Positions 53,037 to 63,668 of a stretch of 64,000 nt of DNA are shown here, one piece after another. Each line of letters begins with the position of its first letter. Within the stretch, counting starts at the first letter, position 1. The notes under the pieces were generated by a model that was not told the origin of the DNA, ran no database searches, and saw only the letters and a list, made by a program, of their open reading frames with translations. Made by a program: the position numbers and the translations under genes. The stretch covers positions 62,001 to 126,000 of the forward strand of contig NZ_JAFLVX010000018.1 of assembly GCF_017316185.1 (NCBI RefSeq), written 5' to 3'. The DNA comes from Candidatus Vagococcus giribetii (GTDB lineage: Bacteria > Bacillota > Bacilli > Lactobacillales > Vagococcaceae).

Positions 53037-53903
53037 ATGAAAACAATAAAAAAAATGCTTCCCTTTATCGGATGGTTCTTTTTGTTAACTTTAGTGACAT
53101 TTGCAATTAGTTCCATGTTGATTCCAGAAGCAGAAAAAATAAAAAAGACAACAACAGATACTAAAGAAGAAGTTAAAATGGATATTTTACGTGTTAGTGC
53201 AGTAGGAGACTCTTTAACTGAAGGTATTGGAGATACAACCCATACTGGAGGTTACGTGCCCTTACTTCAAACAGATTTAAGTGAAAACTATCCCATTGAT
53301 GTGGTTCAAGCAGAAAACTTTGGAAAATCAGGTGACAGAAGTGACCAAATATTAAAACGAATCAAAAAAGATGAAGAGATGCAAAACTCGATTCGCAAAG
53401 CTGATGTTATTTTAGTAACAGTCGGCGGCAATGACTTAATGAAAGTCATCCAATCAAAAATATTTAACAAACTAACGTTAAAAACTTTTGTGAAGCCAAG
53501 AGAAAAATATCAAAAAGAATTAGAAAAGATGTATCAAGAAATAAGACAACTTAATCCAGATGCACCTATCTATCAACTAGGTATTTATAATCCTTTCTAT
53601 AAGAGTTTTTCAGAAATAAAAGAAATGCAAGAAATTGTTGATTATTGGAATGAAGGTAGTAAAGAATTTATTGATGGATTAGATAATGCTTATTTTGTTC
53701 CTATCAATGATGAAATCTATAATGGCTTACCAGAAGTTCCTACAACATCAAGTTCAGATGCTACAAACAATTCAAAAGATGTAACAATTAATGATTTAAT
53801 ATCTGAAGAAGATAGTTTCCATCCTAATAATTTAGGGTATCAAATTATTGCCAATGCTTTTAGAGCAAAAATGGATTCAACAAAAGATGCATGGTTGAAG
53901 TAA
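53037..53903 (+). CDS. Membrane-anchored SGNH/GDSL hydrolase (YpmR-like)
   Basis: 288 residues from ATG 53037 with AGAGGGA. One N-terminal membrane helix (about 7-27) then an extracellular SGNH fold: SAVGDSLTEGIGD with the nucleophile Ser (about 59), FGKSGDRSDQ (Gly), TVGGNDLMK (Asn) near 135, and EDSFHPNNLGY with Asp and His (about 260-264). Lipase or esterase-type activity is expected. It heads a run with YpmS, MsrA and YozE, a neighbourhood shared with Bacillus ypmR-ypmS. True substrate unknown. Confidence 0.88.
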   Translation: MKTIKKMLPFIGWFFLLTLVTFAISSMLIPEAEKIKKTTTDTKEEVKMDILRVSAVGDSLTEGIGDTTHTGGYVPLLQTDLSENYPIDVVQAENFGKSGDRSDQILKRIKKDEEMQNSIRKADVILVTVGGNDLMKVIQSKIFNKLTLKTFVKPREKYQKELEKMYQEIRQLNPDAPIYQLGIYNPFYKSFSEIKEMQEIVDYWNEGSKEFIDGLDNAYFVPINDEIYNGLPEVPTTSSSDATNNSKDVTINDLISEEDSFHPNNLGYQIIANAFRAKMDSTKDAWLK

Positions 53904-53924
53904 ACTTTATTGAAGGTGAAGAAT

Positions 53925-54608
53925 ATGTTAAAAAATAAATCAAATGAATCAACTACTGACAAAGAAACAAGACAAAAAGAGGATAAACCCCAAAAAAATT
54001 GGTTAAAAAGTTTGCTAAGAAATCCTTGGAGATTAGCTTTTATTACCCTTCTAGCCGTGGTTGTTGGCTTTATCGGCCTTATTATGTTTCGTGTAACAAC
54101 TCCTAGAATGACTTATGACACGTCTCTACCTGTTAACCAAACAAGCGACAAACCAATTTTTGACATTAATATGAAAAAAGACCAAGTGAATACCACTATT
54201 AATTATTTCTTAGAAGATGCTATGAAAGAATCTGGCGTGGATTATTCTTTTGTTTTAGAAAATGAAGCTATGATTGATGGAACTTTTTCATTATTAGGTC
54301 ATGAAACGCATTTTTATCTTTACTTTGAACCTTACGTACTAAATGATGGTAATGTGCAATTAAAAGCTAAGAGTTTGTCCGTAGGAGCTTTAAATGTCCC
54401 GATCCCTGCGATGATTAATTACATTTCATCAACGACAGACTTGCCTAGTTGGATTGAACTAGATGCTGATCAACAGCTAATTAATTTACATCTAAACCAA
54501 TTTAAACTAGATAATGGGATGAGTATTAAAGCTAAAAAAATCAATTTAATTGATGATGACATTAGTTTTAGCTTATACTTACCAAAAGAAAAACCTAAAA
54601 AGAAATGA
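53925..54608 (+). CDS. YpmS-family (DUF2140) membrane-anchored protein
   Basis: 227 residues from ATG 53925 (GAAGGTG upstream). A charged N-terminus (about 1-30), one membrane helix (about 37-60, [19 protein letters not shown]), and an extracellular domain with [21 protein letters not shown] and [22 protein letters not shown], the DUF2140/YpmS pattern. Its role is unknown; it follows the GDSL hydrolase by about 20 bases and overlaps msrA by 4, so it is co-expressed with both. Confidence 0.85.
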   Translation: MLKNKSNESTTDKETRQKEDKPQKNWLKSLLRNPWRLAFITLLAVVVGFIGLIMFRVTTPRMTYDTSLPVNQTSDKPIFDINMKKDQVNTTINYFLEDAMKESGVDYSFVLENEAMIDGTFSLLGHETHFYLYFEPYVLNDGNVQLKAKSLSVGALNVPIPAMINYISSTTDLPSWIELDADQQLINLHLNQFKLDNGMSIKAKKINLIDDDISFSLYLPKEKPKKK

Positions 54609-55132
54609 GTGAGCAAATGAAAGAAACTGCCATATTTGCAGGTGGATGTTTCTGGTGCATGGTGAAACCTTTTCGTGAATACCCAGGTGTTATATCGATT
54701 GTTTCAGGTTACACTGGTGGACACACCCTTAATCCAACCTATGAAGAAGTGTGCCAAGGTATTACGGGGCATACAGAAGCTGTTAAGATTGAATTTGATC
54801 CAGAAAGTTTATCCTACACAGATTTACTGACTATTTACTGGCAACAAACTGACCCAACGGATGCATTTGGTCAATTTGAAGACCGAGGAGATAGTTACAG
54901 ACCAGTTATTTTTTATTCTTCAGAAAAACAAAAAGAATTAGCTCAAAAAAGCAAACAGGATCTGATAGATTCAAATCGTTACACAGATCCAATTGTCACA
55001 AAGATTGAACCGGCTAGTGAATTTTTTGAAGCCGAAACTTATCATCAAGATTTTTACTTAAAGAATCCAAGTCGCTATGAGCAATCTAGTCAACGACGAA
55101 AAGATTTTTTAGAAAACGTATGGGGAGAATAA
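54605..55132 (+). CDS. msrA: Peptide methionine (S)-S-oxide reductase
   Basis: 175 residues. Repairs oxidised methionine. Active-site FAGGCFWCM (Cys about 15) near the start, [26 protein letters not shown] (about 35-60, partly quoted), and the tail [19 protein letters not shown]. Start ATG at 54605 overlaps the ypmS stop; an in-frame ATG at 54617 is possible. Only MsrA is visible here, without an MsrB gene beside it. Confidence 0.96.
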   Translation: MSEQMKETAIFAGGCFWCMVKPFREYPGVISIVSGYTGGHTLNPTYEEVCQGITGHTEAVKIEFDPESLSYTDLLTIYWQQTDPTDAFGQFEDRGDSYRPVIFYSSEKQKELAQKSKQDLIDSNRYTDPIVTKIEPASEFFEAETYHQDFYLKNPSRYEQSSQRRKDFLENVWGE

Positions 55133-55135
55133 AAA

Positions 55136-55354
55136 ATGAAAAGAAGTTTTTTTCACTATGTTGAAACATATAGAGGAAAGATTCATCAAACAGAAGAGTC
55201 CTTATTAGCGGAACACATTTTTTCAGATTTACAATTCCCTAAACAATCAACTGATTACGATGAAATTTCTCACTACTTAGAAACAAATGCTTACTATATT
55301 CCTAATATGGATATTTTTGATACCTTATGGGAACATTATATTGAGAATAATTAA
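55136..55354 (+). CDS. YozE-family (UPF0346) protein
   Basis: 72 residues. SFFHYVETYRG at the start, DLQFPKQSTDYDEISHYLE in the middle and DIFDTLWEHYIEN at the end match the YozE SAM-like family of Bacillota. It begins 3 bases after msrA and is followed by the CtpA-type protease, so it belongs to the operon. Function unknown; the family folds like a SAM domain and may bind protein. Confidence 0.9.
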   Translation: MKRSFFHYVETYRGKIHQTEESLLAEHIFSDLQFPKQSTDYDEISHYLETNAYYIPNMDIFDTLWEHYIENN

Positions 55355-55370
55355 TTAAGGATGTGTGTAC

Positions 55371-56810
55371 ATGCCACAAAAAAATTCAAAAAAAATATCC
55401 ATTTTTCAATACGTTGTTACGATTGTTGTCGTTGGTATTTTAGCCTCAGGTCTAACTCTATTTATTTATGAATTAAATGGCCCCCGAACAAGCTCACATA
55501 TGAGTAATGCTGTTAAAGACGATCTTGAAAATATTTCTTATTTATACGAGTTAATTGATAGCCAATACATTGAAGATGTTAGTGAAACTGATTTAGTCAA
55601 TGGTGCTTTGAAAGGTATGACTGAAGCCATAGGAGACCCGCATAGTGTCTTTTTCCCAGAAGAGGCTGCGAAAGACTTTGATGATAGTGTCTCAGGTAGT
55701 TTTGAAGGAATCGGTGCTTCTATGATGCTTGAAAATGAATACCCCGTGATTGCAGAGCCTCCATTTGAAGATTCACCTGCTCAAAAGGCGAAATTAAAAA
55801 AAGGTGACATTATCACTAAAGTTGATGGAAAAGAAGTTAAAGGACAACCTTTAAACGAAGTGGTATCAAAAATTAAAGGTGAAAAAGGCACAAAAGTTAC
55901 CTTAGAAATCATGCGTGGAAATGAATCATTTAGTGTTGATATTATTCGCGATACCATTCCTGTTAAGTCTGTCAAATCTAATATAGACAAAACAAACAAA
56001 GACGTAGGTTACATTCAAATTACAAGCTTCAATGAAACCACATCTGATGAGTTTGATGAGGCCGTTAGCAGCTTAAGAAAAGAAGGGGCTAAACGCTTTA
56101 TTGTCGACGTCAGAGGAAATCCTGGTGGTGTGTTACAAAATGTTGAAAAGATGACGAGCCGTTTCTTAAATGATGGTGATGTTATCGTTGGCTTTGAAGA
56201 TAAGAACAAAGAAACATTTGAAGAAGTAGCCGGTAAAAAGTTTGACAAAGGCGAAAAAATCAATGAGCCAACTGTCTTGTTAATGGATGAAAACAGTGCA
56301 AGTGCTTCAGAAATAATGGCTGGTGCTTTAAAAGCTCATGGATTTGATGTTATCGGGACAACTTCATATGGTAAAGGAACAGTTCAAACTCTTGTACCAA
56401 TCGAAGGTCATGGTGAGGTTAAATTAACTATTAGTAAATGGTTAACTCCTGACGGTAAATGGATTCATGAAAAAGGGGTTGAGCCAACGATTAAAGTGGA
56501 TTATCCTGACTATTTAAAACGTGTAGTAATTGACCGCTCTATGACTTATGAGGAAGGTGTGATTAGTAATCACGTTGAAACAATCAATACCTACTTAAAT
56601 GAATTAGGCTATAATGTTGGGAAAGTCAGCAGTACTTATACAGCTGATACAACAAAAGCGATTAAAGAATTCCAAACAGCTTCTGGTATAGAGGCAACTG
56701 GTAAAGCAGATAAAGCAACAGTTGAAGCTTTAGAAACTGCTATTACGCAACACTGGAAAGAAAATGATATTCAATATGAAACAGCTCTAAAAACTGTTCT
56801 ATCAAAATAA
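55371..56810 (+). CDS. C-terminal processing peptidase, S41 family (CtpA-like)
   Basis: 479 residues from ATG 55371 with AAGGA upstream. One membrane helix (about 12-34), a PDZ domain (about 95-185, with AKLKKGDIITKVDGKEVKG), the S41 protease domain with the catalytic Ser in ENSASASEIMAGAL (about 308) and Lys in SYGKGTVQT (about 333), and a peptidoglycan-binding domain near the C-terminus (STYTADTTKAIKEFQTASGI, about 420-440). It cleaves C-terminal tails of proteins outside the membrane. Last gene of the run, with terminator. Confidence 0.93.
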   Translation: MPQKNSKKISIFQYVVTIVVVGILASGLTLFIYELNGPRTSSHMSNAVKDDLENISYLYELIDSQYIEDVSETDLVNGALKGMTEAIGDPHSVFFPEEAAKDFDDSVSGSFEGIGASMMLENEYPVIAEPPFEDSPAQKAKLKKGDIITKVDGKEVKGQPLNEVVSKIKGEKGTKVTLEIMRGNESFSVDIIRDTIPVKSVKSNIDKTNKDVGYIQITSFNETTSDEFDEAVSSLRKEGAKRFIVDVRGNPGGVLQNVEKMTSRFLNDGDVIVGFEDKNKETFEEVAGKKFDKGEKINEPTVLLMDENSASASEIMAGALKAHGFDVIGTTSYGKGTVQTLVPIEGHGEVKLTISKWLTPDGKWIHEKGVEPTIKVDYPDYLKRVVIDRSMTYEEGVISNHVETINTYLNELGYNVGKVSSTYTADTTKAIKEFQTASGIEATGKADKATVEALETAITQHWKENDIQYETALKTVLSK

Positions 56811-56815
56811 TAATT

Positions 56816-56856
56816 AAAAACGTTTTGTCTCAAGTTAGGCAAGACGTTTTTCTTTA
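56816..56856 (+). terminator. Terminator after ctpA-like gene
   Basis: AAAAACGTTTTG and CAAGACGTTTTT pair with a G-U, separated by about 10 bases, then T-rich. Confidence 0.78.
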
Positions 56857-56941
56857 TAGTTTAGATGAAAGTTTGGTGTTATGACTAGCAATTTAAGTTT
56901 TTTTTTTATATGATATAAAGTGGAAGAAAGACGGTGATAAT

Positions 56942-57484
56942 GTGGAGAAAAAAATTGTCGACATGATTTGGCACTGGGTGAAAATGCTAGTCATCTGTAT
57001 CCCTTTTGTGGTTATTTTAAAAGCATTTATTTTTATTCCCGTTGAAGTAACTGGAAAATCCATGTCACCTACGCTTAAGGAAAATGATTTTGTTATTATG
57101 GAAAATTTTAGTGAAATCGATCGTTTTGATATCATTGTTTTTACCGCACCTGACGGAAATACTTACATCAAGCGGGTAATTGGTTTACCTGGTGATCGTA
57201 TTGAGTATGAGAAAGATCAGCTCTATGTTAACGGTAAGCCCGTTGAAGAGCCTTTTTTAAAAGATGTCAAAAAGAAAAAGAATGAATATGTTTTTACAAC
57301 GGATTTAGATACAAAAGAGTTAATCGGACAGGAAAAAATTCCGAAAGACCAATATTTTGTATTGGGAGACAATCGCAGATTAAGTAAAGATAGTCGCTCC
57401 TTTGGTACTGTTAAAAGTACAGCTATTCAAGGCAAAGCGCAAATCGTTTATTATCCTATCTTTCATAGTAAGATTGTTAAATAA
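56942..57484 (+). CDS. lepB: Signal peptidase I
   Basis: 180 residues from a GTG. One membrane anchor (about 12-32, MLVICIPFVVILKAFIFIPV) then the Ser-Lys catalytic domain: VTGKSMSPTLKENDFVI with Ser (about 41), NTYIKRVIGLPGDRIEY with Lys (about 78), and GDNRRLSKDSRSFGTV near 142. Removes signal peptides from secreted proteins at the outer membrane face. The single-anchor form is the Gram-positive SipS type. It lies 16 bases before rbgA, an order seen in related genomes. Confidence 0.95.
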   Translation: MEKKIVDMIWHWVKMLVICIPFVVILKAFIFIPVEVTGKSMSPTLKENDFVIMENFSEIDRFDIIVFTAPDGNTYIKRVIGLPGDRIEYEKDQLYVNGKPVEEPFLKDVKKKKNEYVFTTDLDTKELIGQEKIPKDQYFVLGDNRRLSKDSRSFGTVKSTAIQGKAQIVYYPIFHSKIVK

Positions 57485-57500
57485 TTAGGAGTGAGTATAA

Positions 57501-58346
57501 GTGACAATTCAATGGTTCCCAGGGCATATGGCAAAAGCCCGAAGAGAAGTAGCTGAAAAATTAAAATTAGTAGATGTGGTATTAGAAATCGTAGACGCAA
57601 GATTGCCTATGTCTAGTAGAAACCCCATGTTAGATCAATTGATTCAACAAAAGCCAAGAATTATTTTATTAAATAAAGCAGATTTAGCTGACCCAATTGA
57701 GACAGCTAGATGGCAACAATTTTTTGAAAGCCAAGGACATGCTTGTCTGACAATCAATGCCAATGAAGGCAAAGGCATCAAAAAAATCGTCCCAGCTGCT
57801 AATGAGTTATTAAAAGAAAAGATGGACCGTCAAAGAGAACGAGGAATTAAACCAAGAGCGATTCGTGCAATGTGTATTGGTATTCCTAACGTGGGTAAAT
57901 CCACTCTCTTAAACCGTTTATCAAAAAGAAACATGGCTAAAACAGGAAATATGCCTGGCGTGACTAAAGGACAACAATGGTTAAAAACAGGTAAAGATTT
58001 AGAATTACTAGATACGCCAGGGATTTTGTGGCCAAAATTTGAAGACCAAGAAATTGGTAAAAAATTAGCCTTAACAGGTGCTATTAAAGATACCTTACTT
58101 CATATGGACGACTTAGTCTTATTTGGACTGGGCTACTTTAAAGAGAATTACTCAGAGCAACTACAAGCAAGATATAACTTGACCCTTGAAGAAATGGAAG
58201 GAACTCCAGTTGATATTCTACTAAGAATCACTGAAAAAAGAGGCTTTAAAGACGATTATAATCGCGCAAGCATTATGATTGTCCAAGAAATACGTGACGG
58301 ACGTCTAGGACGTTATACCTTGGATAAGGTGGCAGATTTTAAATGA
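57501..58346 (+). CDS. rbgA: Ribosome biogenesis GTPase RbgA (YlqF)
   Basis: 281 residues from GTG with AGGAG upstream. Circularly permuted GTPase: G4 motif LLNKADLAD (about 55-62) precedes G1 [14 protein letters not shown] (about 128-141) and G3 DTPGILWP (about 173-180). The start IQWFPGHMAKARRE is the RbgA signature. Needed for late 50S assembly. It overlaps rnhB by 4 bases, as in Bacillus ylqF-rnhB. Confidence 0.97.
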   Translation: MTIQWFPGHMAKARREVAEKLKLVDVVLEIVDARLPMSSRNPMLDQLIQQKPRIILLNKADLADPIETARWQQFFESQGHACLTINANEGKGIKKIVPAANELLKEKMDRQRERGIKPRAIRAMCIGIPNVGKSTLLNRLSKRNMAKTGNMPGVTKGQQWLKTGKDLELLDTPGILWPKFEDQEIGKKLALTGAIKDTLLHMDDLVLFGLGYFKENYSEQLQARYNLTLEEMEGTPVDILLRITEKRGFKDDYNRASIMIVQEIRDGRLGRYTLDKVADFK

Positions 58347-59110
58347 GCGACTTAACTGCTAAAGATATTAAAGCTCTTCTATTAGAAGTAACGTCTCTTG
58401 ATGCACCGGAATTTCTTAGGTTTGAAGAGGATTCAAGAAAAAGTGTGCAACAGTTATTAGTAAGTACTAGAAAAAAAATTGAAAAGCAACAGGCCTTGCT
58501 TCAACATTTTGAGGAAATGAAGTATTATGAGAACCAAGCCAAAAGCAAAGGTTTTCAAGCAATCGCTGGAATTGATGAAGTCGGAAGAGGTCCGTTAGCA
58601 GGTCCAGTTGTAGCTGCAGCAGTGATTTTACCTGAATCATTTGATTTAATTGAAGTCAACGATTCTAAGCAACTATCTCATAAAAAAAGAGAAGAGCTTT
58701 ATACAAAAATTTTAGACCAAGCTGTTGCTGTTGGAGTCGGTGTTATCGATGAAGCAACCATTGATCAAGTCAATATTTATGAAGCAACTAAATTAGCCAT
58801 GAAAGAAGCAGTATCACAAATGAGTACACCTTGTGACTATTTGTTAATCGACGCTATGCAACTTGATTTAAACGTTCCTCAAGATAAAATAATTAAAGGG
58901 GACGCTAAAAGTATCTCTATTGCTTGTGCGAGTATTGTAGCAAAAGTAACGCGAGACCATTTGATGCTTAAGTATCATGAGTTGTATCCTGGTTATGGAT
59001 TTGATAAAAATGCCGGCTATGGAACAAAAGAACATTTAGAAGGCCTAGATAAATTAGGTATTACACCAATCCATAGAAAGTCATTTGCCCCTGTAAAAGA
59101 TATGATTTAA
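58343..59110 (+). CDS. rnhB: Ribonuclease HII
   Basis: 255 residues. Removes ribonucleotides from DNA. AGIDEVGRGPLAGPVVAAAV (about 76-95) contains the catalytic Asp-Glu; the third Asp is in LLIDAMQLDL, and the last is in the KGDAKSISIACASIVAKVTR block. The roughly 70-residue N-terminal extension is a known Bacillota feature. Overlaps rbgA by 4 bases (ATGA). Confidence 0.96.
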   Translation: MSDLTAKDIKALLLEVTSLDAPEFLRFEEDSRKSVQQLLVSTRKKIEKQQALLQHFEEMKYYENQAKSKGFQAIAGIDEVGRGPLAGPVVAAAVILPESFDLIEVNDSKQLSHKKREELYTKILDQAVAVGVGVIDEATIDQVNIYEATKLAMKEAVSQMSTPCDYLLIDAMQLDLNVPQDKIIKGDAKSISIACASIVAKVTRDHLMLKYHELYPGYGFDKNAGYGTKEHLEGLDKLGITPIHRKSFAPVKDMI

Positions 59111-59170
59111 GTATCACCTCTTATTTTTTCGTACATTATGTTTGAGTACGGTAAAATAGGAGGTTTTTTT

Positions 59171-60046
59171 ATGGATCAGCGTTTGTTTATTTTTAAATTA
59201 AAACACTTAAGAGGTATTGGAAATAAAGGGTTATTGAAGATTTTTCATTATTTTTTAAATCACCCAGAAGAAGAATTTTGTATTGAGACATGTTTATCAT
59301 TGGGATGTATAAAAAAGAATTATCAGGAAACATTCACCGTTTCTTTTCAACAAGCAGAAAGAATTACTGAAAATGATTTTCATTATTTTTTAGAATCTTA
59401 TTCGTTTCTTACTATTATGGATGAAGATTACCCCGATCGATTAAGAGAAATCTACAATCCACCAATTGCACTCTTTTACTTAGGCAATAAAGAATGGTTT
59501 CAGCATGACCATTCCCTTGCAATGATAGGCTCTAGAGAATCAACGCCTTTTGGTAAACAAATGATTGAATCCTTAGTGCCTTCATTCTGCCAACAAGACG
59601 TTACGATTGTAAGTGGACTAGCAAAAGGAAATGATACATTTTCTCATCAATCCGCCATACGTCATCAAGGTAAAACAATTGCTGTCATTGGTTGTGGTTT
59701 AAATACTTTTTATCCCAAAGAAAACCAGAGATTACAACAATTTATTGCTAAAGAACATCTGCTAGTTTCAGAATATATTCCAAATACCAAACCTTTAAGA
59801 CATCATTTTCCAAGTCGTAATCGAATAATAGCAGGTTTAAGTAAAGGGACGTGTGTTATAGAATCTAAAAGAAAAAGTGGGACTTTTATAACAGCCCAAC
59901 TAGCTCTTGAGGAAGGAAGAGATGTCTTCGCTGTCCCTGGGAATCCTTTCACAGACGCATCAGAGGGTTGTTTATCCTTGATTCAAGCGGGTGCAAAATG
60001 CATTTGGAAGGCGGAAGATATTCTGGAAGAATGGCAGGCACAATAA
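59171..60046 (+). CDS. dprA: DNA-processing protein DprA (Smf)
   Basis: 291 residues from ATG 59171 with AGGAGG; a longer frame start upstream is not supported. Binds incoming single-stranded DNA and loads RecA in natural transformation. SAM-like N-terminus, then the Rossmann-like fold: MIGSRESTPFGKQMIESL (about 120-137), VSGLAKGNDTFSHQSAI, IGCGLNTFYPKENQRL and FPSRNRIIAGLSKGTCVIES (about 216-235). Position before topA is shared across Bacillota. Presence alone does not show competence. Confidence 0.94.
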   Translation: MDQRLFIFKLKHLRGIGNKGLLKIFHYFLNHPEEEFCIETCLSLGCIKKNYQETFTVSFQQAERITENDFHYFLESYSFLTIMDEDYPDRLREIYNPPIALFYLGNKEWFQHDHSLAMIGSRESTPFGKQMIESLVPSFCQQDVTIVSGLAKGNDTFSHQSAIRHQGKTIAVIGCGLNTFYPKENQRLQQFIAKEHLLVSEYIPNTKPLRHHFPSRNRIIAGLSKGTCVIESKRKSGTFITAQLALEEGRDVFAVPGNPFTDASEGCLSLIQAGAKCIWKAEDILEEWQAQ

Positions 60047-60065
60047 TTTTTTTTAAAAGCTTTTC

Positions 60066-60095
60066 TTGACAAGCCTCTTCTAAATGGACTAAGAT
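60066..60095 (+). promoter_or_regulatory. topA promoter
   Basis: Perfect TTGACA at 60066-60071 and TAAGAT at 60090-60095, 18-base spacer, 64 bases before the topA start. Confidence 0.6.
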
Positions 60096-60158
60096 AGTTT
60101 ACGATTGTTGAACAAAATAAAATAAAACATAAATTAAGTGACGGAAAGGGATTAGCAT

Positions 60159-62240
60159 ATGAGTTATAAATATTTAGTAATTGTAGAATCCCCTGCAAAA
60201 GCCAAGACAATCGAAAAATATCTTGGAAAAAATTATAAAGTAGTTGCAAGTGTGGGACATATTCGTGACTTGCCTAAAAGTAAAATGGGAATTGATATTG
60301 AAAATAATTATGAACCTGGTTATATCAATATTAGAGGAAAAGGTCCTGTTATTAAGGAATTAAAAAAATACGCGAAAAAGGCGGATAAAGTTTACCTCGC
60401 AGCCGATCCGGACAGGGAGGGAGAAGCCATTGCTTGGCACCTTGCCCACATTTTAGATTTGGATTTAGACGATAATAACCGCGTTGTCTTCAACGAGATT
60501 ACCAAAGAAGCTGTTAAAGCAGCCTTTAAAGAACCAAGAAAAATTAACGTTGACCTAGTTGATGCTCAACAAGCTCGACGAATTTTAGACCGTTTAGTAG
60601 GTTACTCAATTAGTCCATTATTATGGAAGAAAGTTAAAAAAGGATTGAGTGCTGGTCGTGTGCAATCTATTGCTCTTAAAATGATTATCGACAGAGAAGA
60701 AGCGATTAGAAGTTTTGAACCTGAAGAATATTGGAGCATTACTGGAGATTTCGTTAAAGGAAAATCTAAATTCAAAGCAAACTTTTACGGTATTGATGGT
60801 AAAAAATTAAAACTAAGTAATCAAGAAGACGTCAAAGCAGTTACTGAAAAATTAACTGGTCGTGATTATGATGTGACAAAAGTAACCAAGAAAGAACGTA
60901 AAAGAAATCCAGCAGCGCCTTTTACAACTAGTAGTTTGCAACAGGAAGCTGCTCGTAAGTTGAACTTTAGAACGCGTAAAACTATGATGATTGCTCAACA
61001 ACTTTACGAAGGTATCAAACTAGGTAAAGGTCAAGGAACAGTCGGTTTGATTACTTACATGCGTACAGATTCAACAAGACTTTCTGATACAGCAAAAACA
61101 GATGCTTTTAATTTTATCTCAGATAAATATGGTAAAGAGTATACAAATGGTGCTCCTAAGAATAAAAAGAACGCTCAAGGTGCTCAAGATGCCCATGAGG
61201 CGATTCGTCCATCAAGTGTTCTAAGAACACCTGAGTCACTTAAAGAATTTTTAGATAAAGATCAATTTAAGCTTTATTCACTTATCTGGTCACGTATGGT
61301 TGCTAGTCAAATGGCGCCAGCTGTCCTTGATACGATGCGAGTTGATTTAGAACAAAATGGCGTGAAGTTTGTGGCTAATGGTTCAAAAATCAAATTCCAA
61401 GGTTTTATGAAAGTATACGTGGAAGGTAAAGATGATGGCAAAGAAGATAAAGAAAACATCTTACCAGAATTGTTAGAAGGAGATGTTGTTAAGTCTGCTG
61501 ATATTGAGCCAAAACAACATTTCACTCAACCACCTGCTAGATACAGTGAAGCTACTTTGATTAAAACTTTAGAAGAAAATGGTGTTGGGCGTCCTTCTAC
61601 TTATGCACCAACACTAGAAACGATTCAAAGACGTTACTACGTTAAATTGAATGCCCGTCGTTTTGAACCAACTGAGCTTGGAGAAATCGTGAATACCTTA
61701 GTGGTTGAATTCTTCCCAGCAATTGTTGATGTGAACTTTACAGCTGAAATGGAAAAAGATTTAGATAAAATTGCCATTGCTCAAGAGAATTGGGTAGATG
61801 TAGTAGATAAATTCTACAAACCATTTGCTAAAGAACTTGAAAAAGCTGAAAAAGAAATTGAAAAAGTACAACTTAAAGATGAACCTGCTGGATTTGATTG
61901 CGAAGAGTGTGGTAACCCAATGTTAATCAAACTTGGTAAGTACGGAAAATTCTATGCGTGTAGTAATTTCCCTGATTGTCGTAATACAAAAGCGATTGTG
62001 AAGAAAATCGGTGTGACTTGTCCTGTTTGTAAACAAGGAGATGTTATCGAGAAGAAAACGAAGAAAAATCGTATTTTCTTTGGTTGTGATCGTTACCCTG
62101 AATGTGAGTTTACTTCTTGGGATCGTCCAATTGGTAGAGATTGTCCAAAATGTTCTCATTACTTAGTACAGAAAAAAGTACGCGGTGGGCAACAAATTAT
62201 TTGTAGTGATTGTGATTACAAAGAAGACATTCAAAAATAA
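60159..62240 (+). CDS. topA: DNA topoisomerase I
   Basis: 693 residues. Relaxes negative supercoils. TOPRIM domain at the start ([20 protein letters not shown], then [14 protein letters not shown] about 81-94), the catalytic Tyr in [15 protein letters not shown] (about 298), and three C-terminal zinc-finger-like segments with CxxC pairs ([35 protein letters not shown]). Length fits Bacillota TopA. Ribosome site GGAAAGGG. Monocistronic with its own promoter. Confidence 0.97.
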   Translation: MSYKYLVIVESPAKAKTIEKYLGKNYKVVASVGHIRDLPKSKMGIDIENNYEPGYINIRGKGPVIKELKKYAKKADKVYLAADPDREGEAIAWHLAHILDLDLDDNNRVVFNEITKEAVKAAFKEPRKINVDLVDAQQARRILDRLVGYSISPLLWKKVKKGLSAGRVQSIALKMIIDREEAIRSFEPEEYWSITGDFVKGKSKFKANFYGIDGKKLKLSNQEDVKAVTEKLTGRDYDVTKVTKKERKRNPAAPFTTSSLQQEAARKLNFRTRKTMMIAQQLYEGIKLGKGQGTVGLITYMRTDSTRLSDTAKTDAFNFISDKYGKEYTNGAPKNKKNAQGAQDAHEAIRPSSVLRTPESLKEFLDKDQFKLYSLIWSRMVASQMAPAVLDTMRVDLEQNGVKFVANGSKIKFQGFMKVYVEGKDDGKEDKENILPELLEGDVVKSADIEPKQHFTQPPARYSEATLIKTLEENGVGRPSTYAPTLETIQRRYYVKLNARRFEPTELGEIVNTLVVEFFPAIVDVNFTAEMEKDLDKIAIAQENWVDVVDKFYKPFAKELEKAEKEIEKVQLKDEPAGFDCEECGNPMLIKLGKYGKFYACSNFPDCRNTKAIVKKIGVTCPVCKQGDVIEKKTKKNRIFFGCDRYPECEFTSWDRPIGRDCPKCSHYLVQKKVRGGQQIICSDCDYKEDIQK

Positions 62241-62243
62241 AGG

Positions 62244-62273
62244 TTGTCTATTTCTAAAAAAATTGTGTATAAT
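62244..62273 (+). promoter_or_regulatory. Promoter of trmFO
   Basis: TTGTCT (62244-62249) and perfect TATAAT (62268-62273), 18-base spacer. Transcripts would start right before the hairpin at 62284. Confidence 0.6.
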
Positions 62274-62282
62274 ACAAGCGTC

Positions 62283-62328
62283 GAGGGACTAAAACAATTG
62301 TTTTAAGTCCCTTACTTTATTTTTTATT
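62283..62328 (+). terminator. Hairpin with T-rich tail between topA and trmFO
   Basis: AGGGACT-AAAACAATTG and its complement (62284-62312) form a near-perfect stem with a one-base bulge, followed by a T-rich tract. It can terminate topA reads, and it lies inside the trmFO leader, just after the promoter above. Confidence 0.65.
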
Positions 62329-62348
62329 TGAAGAAAGAAGGTTTAACC

Positions 62349-63662
62349 ATGTCTAATATGAAAGTAACTGTGATTGGTGCTGGCTTAGCTGGAAGTGAAG
62401 CTGCTTTTCAAGTAGCAGAAGCTGGCGTAAAGGTTGATTTATATGAAATGCGTTCAATCAAAAAAACACCTGCTCACCACACAGATAAATTTGCCGAATT
62501 AGTTTGTACGAACTCGTTAAGAGCTAACAATATTACAAATGCTGCAGGACTTCTTAAAGAAGAAATGCGTACATTAAACTCAGTGATTATTGCCTCTGCT
62601 GATAAAAACCAAGTCCCTGCTGGAGGAGCTTTAGCAGTGGATAGAGAAACCTTTTCTAGTGATATCACAGAAAGAGTTACAAATCATCCAAATATTACTG
62701 TTCATCATGAAGAGATTTTGTCTATTCCTGATGAGGGAATTACAATCATTGCGACTGGTCCTTTAACCTCTGAACCTTTAGCAGAAAGCATCAAAGAGTT
62801 CACTGAATCAGAAGGTTTATACTTCTATGATGCTGCAGCTCCAATTATTGATAAAAATACGATTGATATGGATAAAGTCTATTTAAAATCTCGTTATGAT
62901 AAAGGAGAAGCGGCTTATCTTAACTGTCCTATGACAAAAGATGAGTTCTACGCCTTTAGAGAAGCATTAGTAACAGCTGAAGTAGCTCCTTTAAAATCCT
63001 TTGAAAAAGAAAAATTCTTCGAAGGGTGTATGCCGATTGAAGTTATGGCTAACCGTGGAGAAAAAACAATGACATTTGGTCCATTAAAACCAGTTGGATT
63101 AGAAGATCCTAAAACTGGCAAAAGACCTTATGCAGTTGTGCAATTGCGTCAAGATGACGCTGCTGCTTCACTTTACAATATCGTTGGTTTCCAAACACAT
63201 TTAAAATGGGGAGAGCAAAAGAGAATTATTCAAATGATTCCTGGTTTAGAAAATGCCGAAATCGTTAGATACGGTGTTATGCACCGAAATACCTTTATGA
63301 ATTCTCCAGAGTTACTTAACCCAACTTACCAATCGAGAAAACGTCCAACTCTTTTCTTTGCTGGACAAATGACTGGGGTAGAAGGCTACATTGAAAGTGC
63401 CGCAAGTGGTTTAGTAGCTGGAATTAACGCTGCTCGTTTAGCTAAATCAGAAGAACCAATTATCTTCCCACAAACAACAGCAATGGGAAGTATGGCTCAC
63501 TATATCACGCATACATCTGGTAAACATTTCCAACCAATGAATGTTAACTTTGGTATTTTCCCAGAACTACCAGAACGTATTCGTGACAAAAAGGAACGTT
63601 ATCAAGCAATCGCTGATCGCGCTCTTACAGATATTAAAGAAGTGGTTGAACAAACAAAATAA
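62349..63662 (+). CDS. trmFO: tRNA (uracil-54-C5)-methyltransferase, folate-dependent TrmFO
   Basis: 437 residues from ATG 62349 with AGAAGG upstream. Makes ribothymidine at position 54 of tRNA using methylene-tetrahydrofolate and FAD. FAD motif [19 protein letters not shown] (about 6-24), [19 protein letters not shown] (about 56-74), [19 protein letters not shown] with Cys, and [19 protein letters not shown] near 336. Formerly called Gid. Follows topA, precedes xerC, the Bacillota standard. Confidence 0.97.
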   Translation: MSNMKVTVIGAGLAGSEAAFQVAEAGVKVDLYEMRSIKKTPAHHTDKFAELVCTNSLRANNITNAAGLLKEEMRTLNSVIIASADKNQVPAGGALAVDRETFSSDITERVTNHPNITVHHEEILSIPDEGITIIATGPLTSEPLAESIKEFTESEGLYFYDAAAPIIDKNTIDMDKVYLKSRYDKGEAAYLNCPMTKDEFYAFREALVTAEVAPLKSFEKEKFFEGCMPIEVMANRGEKTMTFGPLKPVGLEDPKTGKRPYAVVQLRQDDAAASLYNIVGFQTHLKWGEQKRIIQMIPGLENAEIVRYGVMHRNTFMNSPELLNPTYQSRKRPTLFFAGQMTGVEGYIESAASGLVAGINAARLAKSEEPIIFPQTTAMGSMAHYITHTSGKHFQPMNVNFGIFPELPERIRDKKERYQAIADRALTDIKEVVEQTK

Positions 63663-63668
63663 ATCTTT

